Source: an uncultured Lachnospiraceae bacterium
GTDB taxonomy: Bacteria > Bacillota_A > Clostridia > Lachnospirales > Lachnospiraceae
Assembly: GCA_902795985.1 (NCBI GenBank)
Contig: CADBNG010000254.1
Coordinates: 1-12,873, forward strand
Length of the DNA stretch: 12,873 bases
Direction of reading: 5' to 3'
The position numbers and the translations under genes were made by a program. The stretch's first letter is position 1. Every line of letters starts with the position of its first letter. Positions 11,626 through 12,873 of this stretch are shown here, piece by piece. Under the pieces are notes generated by a model. It did not search any database, was not told where the DNA came from, and worked only from the letters and a program-made list of their open reading frames with translations.

Positions 11626-12873
11626 ATGAGCGTTTTAACTGATCTGATCTACGGAGGATCAAACGCCGTTGCGGGGCTCACCGAAGGAGCCGTGAACGAC
11701 GCGATCGCCAAGTATGGCGAGGACAAACCGATCGCTTTTCCGGACACCGCCTATTTCTTCCCGACCATCTTTGCTGCTACCGGCGTTAAAGTCGAGAAGC
11801 TCGGCGATCTGCCGGCCTGTGTAGGCGTTCTGAAAAGCCTGATCACCAACGAAGAGGATCTCGGCCAGGCCTTAAATGCCGGTCTTGCCACCGCCGTTGG
11901 AGCGGAGATTCTGGAAGGACTGAAATATGTGGACGGAGCAGACCCCTATGCGGAAGATTCCGGCATCGGTTTTGTTCCGGATCCCATCATCCGTTCTCTG
12001 GGCGTTCCGCTTGTTACCGGAGATATCCCCGGCGTTGCTGTTGTTCTGGGCAAAGCGGAGAATCCCGCTGACGTCGCGGCTGTCGTAAAAGACTACCAGT
12101 CCAAAGGCCTTCTGACCTTCCTCGTGGGCGACGTTATTGAACAGTGCCTCGAGAACGGCGTAAAAGCCGGCCTGGAGTTCCGTGTGGTTCCGCTGGGCCA
12201 TGACGTCACTTCAGTTATTCATGTTGTCACCGTCGCGGTTCGTGCCGCGCTGATCTTCGGCGGCCTTCAGGGCGGAGATCTTCCGGGCCTTCTTGCTTAT
12301 ACCAAGGACAGAGTTCCGGCCTTCGTCAACACCTTCGGAGCCATCGACAACGTGGTTGTTTCCGCCGGTGCCGGCGCCATCGCTCTTGGCTTCCCGGTAG
12401 TTGTGGACATCGACCTCGGCGAAAACCAGGTTCCGGGCGCTCTGGAATCCGTTCTGGATCATGCAGAGACCGTCAAAAAGTCCCTGGAACTGCGCAACAT
12501 CAAGATCAAGGTCCGCGAGCTGCCGATCCCGGTAGCATTCGCTTCTGCCTTCGAAGGCGAGATCATCCGTAAGTCCGACATGAAGTGCGAGTTCTATTCC
12601 GGAAAGAATCCGACCTGCGAGCTCGTTTCCATGCGTGAAATGGATGAGATTGAAGATCACAAGATCACGATCATCGGCGACGATATCGATTCCGGAGAAC
12701 AGCAGTACGCTCTGGCCACCTATGTCGAAGTCGCCGGCAAGAAGATGCAGACCGATTTCGAATCCGTTATCGAGCGCCGCTTCCATACCTGGCTGAACTA
12801 TCTGGAAGGCATCATGCATACCGGACAGAGAAACCAGTTCCGTATCCGTGTATCCAATGACGCCTATGATAAG
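11626..12873 (+). CDS. acsB: Acetyl-CoA synthase (CODH/ACS subunit), C-terminus cut by window edge
   Basis: Catalytic subunit that condenses the methyl group from CFeSP with CO and CoA to acetyl-CoA at a nickel-nickel-[4Fe-4S] A-cluster. 416 codons are visible and the frame is open at the right edge; the Moorella enzyme has 729 residues. The N-terminal CO-channel/CODH-contact domain is seen (PDTAYFFPTI, about 40-49; KLGDLP about 59-64), then the central domain with FEGEIIRKSDM, GDDIDSGEQ and KMQTDFESVIERRFHTWLNY, all paralleling the Moorella protein. The A-cluster cysteines lie beyond the window. The N-terminus begins about 20 residues later than Moorella's. AGGAGGG (11611-11617) lies 8 nt before the ATG. 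It follows acsC-acsE after a structured 182-bp gap. acsA (CO dehydrogenase) is not upstream of it here. Confidence 0.96.
   Translation, partial: MSVLTDLIYGGSNAVAGLTEGAVNDAIAKYGEDKPIAFPDTAYFFPTIFAATGVKVEKLGDLPACVGVLKSLITNEEDLGQALNAGLATAVGAEILEGLKYVDGADPYAEDSGIGFVPDPIIRSLGVPLVTGDIPGVAVVLGKAENPADVAAVVKDYQSKGLLTFLVGDVIEQCLENGVKAGLEFRVVPLGHDVTSVIHVVTVAVRAALIFGGLQGGDLPGLLAYTKDRVPAFVNTFGAIDNVVVSAGAGAIALGFPVVVDIDLGENQVPGALESVLDHAETVKKSLELRNIKIKVRELPIPVAFASAFEGEIIRKSDMKCEFYSGKNPTCELVSMREMDEIEDHKITIIGDDIDSGEQQYALATYVEVAGKKMQTDFESVIERRFHTWLNYLEGIMHTGQRNQFRIRVSNDAYDK

Noticed and set aside
1..12873. CRISPR arrays, tRNA or rRNA genes, insertion sequences, attachment sites, prophage genes
   Set aside because: No regularly spaced repeats, no cloverleaf or rRNA sequence, no transposase or integrase, no flanking terminal repeats were seen.

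Overview
The window looks like chromosomal DNA from a strictly anaerobic, moderately GC-rich member of the Clostridia (Bacillota), probably an acetogen or another user of the Wood-Ljungdahl pathway. The basis is an isc-type iron-sulfur block of clostridial order (iscR-iscS-iscU, then mnmA) next to genes for methylene-THF reductase, the corrinoid iron-sulfur protein, its methyltransferase, acetyl-CoA synthase and nickel accessory proteins. Strong AGGAGG-type ribosome binding sites and short intergenic gaps fit this. I cannot name the genus.

Left block, minus strand (1-4098). A strong promoter (TTGACA-N17-TATAGT) drives iscR, iscS and iscU. An 8+8 bp inverted repeat lies at its likely start of transcription, and the unit ends at a hairpin at 1760-1794. 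A second promoter (TTGTAT-N17-TATAAT) starts mnmA, whose stop overlaps the start of a PHP-family phosphatase gene by ATGA. The phosphatase gene runs off the left edge. This block makes Fe-S clusters and thiolates tRNA.

Middle block, plus strand (4225-6306). A zinc-dependent corrinoid methyltransferase of the uroporphyrinogen-decarboxylase superfamily has its own promoter, divergent from iscR. It is followed by a histidine-rich metal-binding protein with its own promoter and terminator, then a CooT-like nickel protein and a 76-residue protein of unknown function.

Right block, plus strand (6439-12873). The genes are metF, acsF (nickel-insertion ATPase), acsD (corrinoid protein small subunit), one continuous 751-codon gene that joins acsC (corrinoid protein large subunit) to acsE (methyl-THF:corrinoid protein methyltransferase), and acsB (acetyl-CoA synthase, cut by the right edge). 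MetF makes methyl-THF, the AcsE part moves the methyl to the cobalamin of AcsC/AcsD, and AcsB joins it to CO and CoA. AcsF, CooT and the histidine-rich protein plausibly supply nickel. The CO dehydrogenase subunit (acsA), metV and the corrinoid activator acsV are not in the window.

The most interesting observation is the AcsC-AcsE fusion, which tethers the methyl donor enzyme to the cobalamin-carrying subunit. Next are the structured acsB leader, the unknown small protein beside cooT, and the repeat/palindrome array in front of metF.
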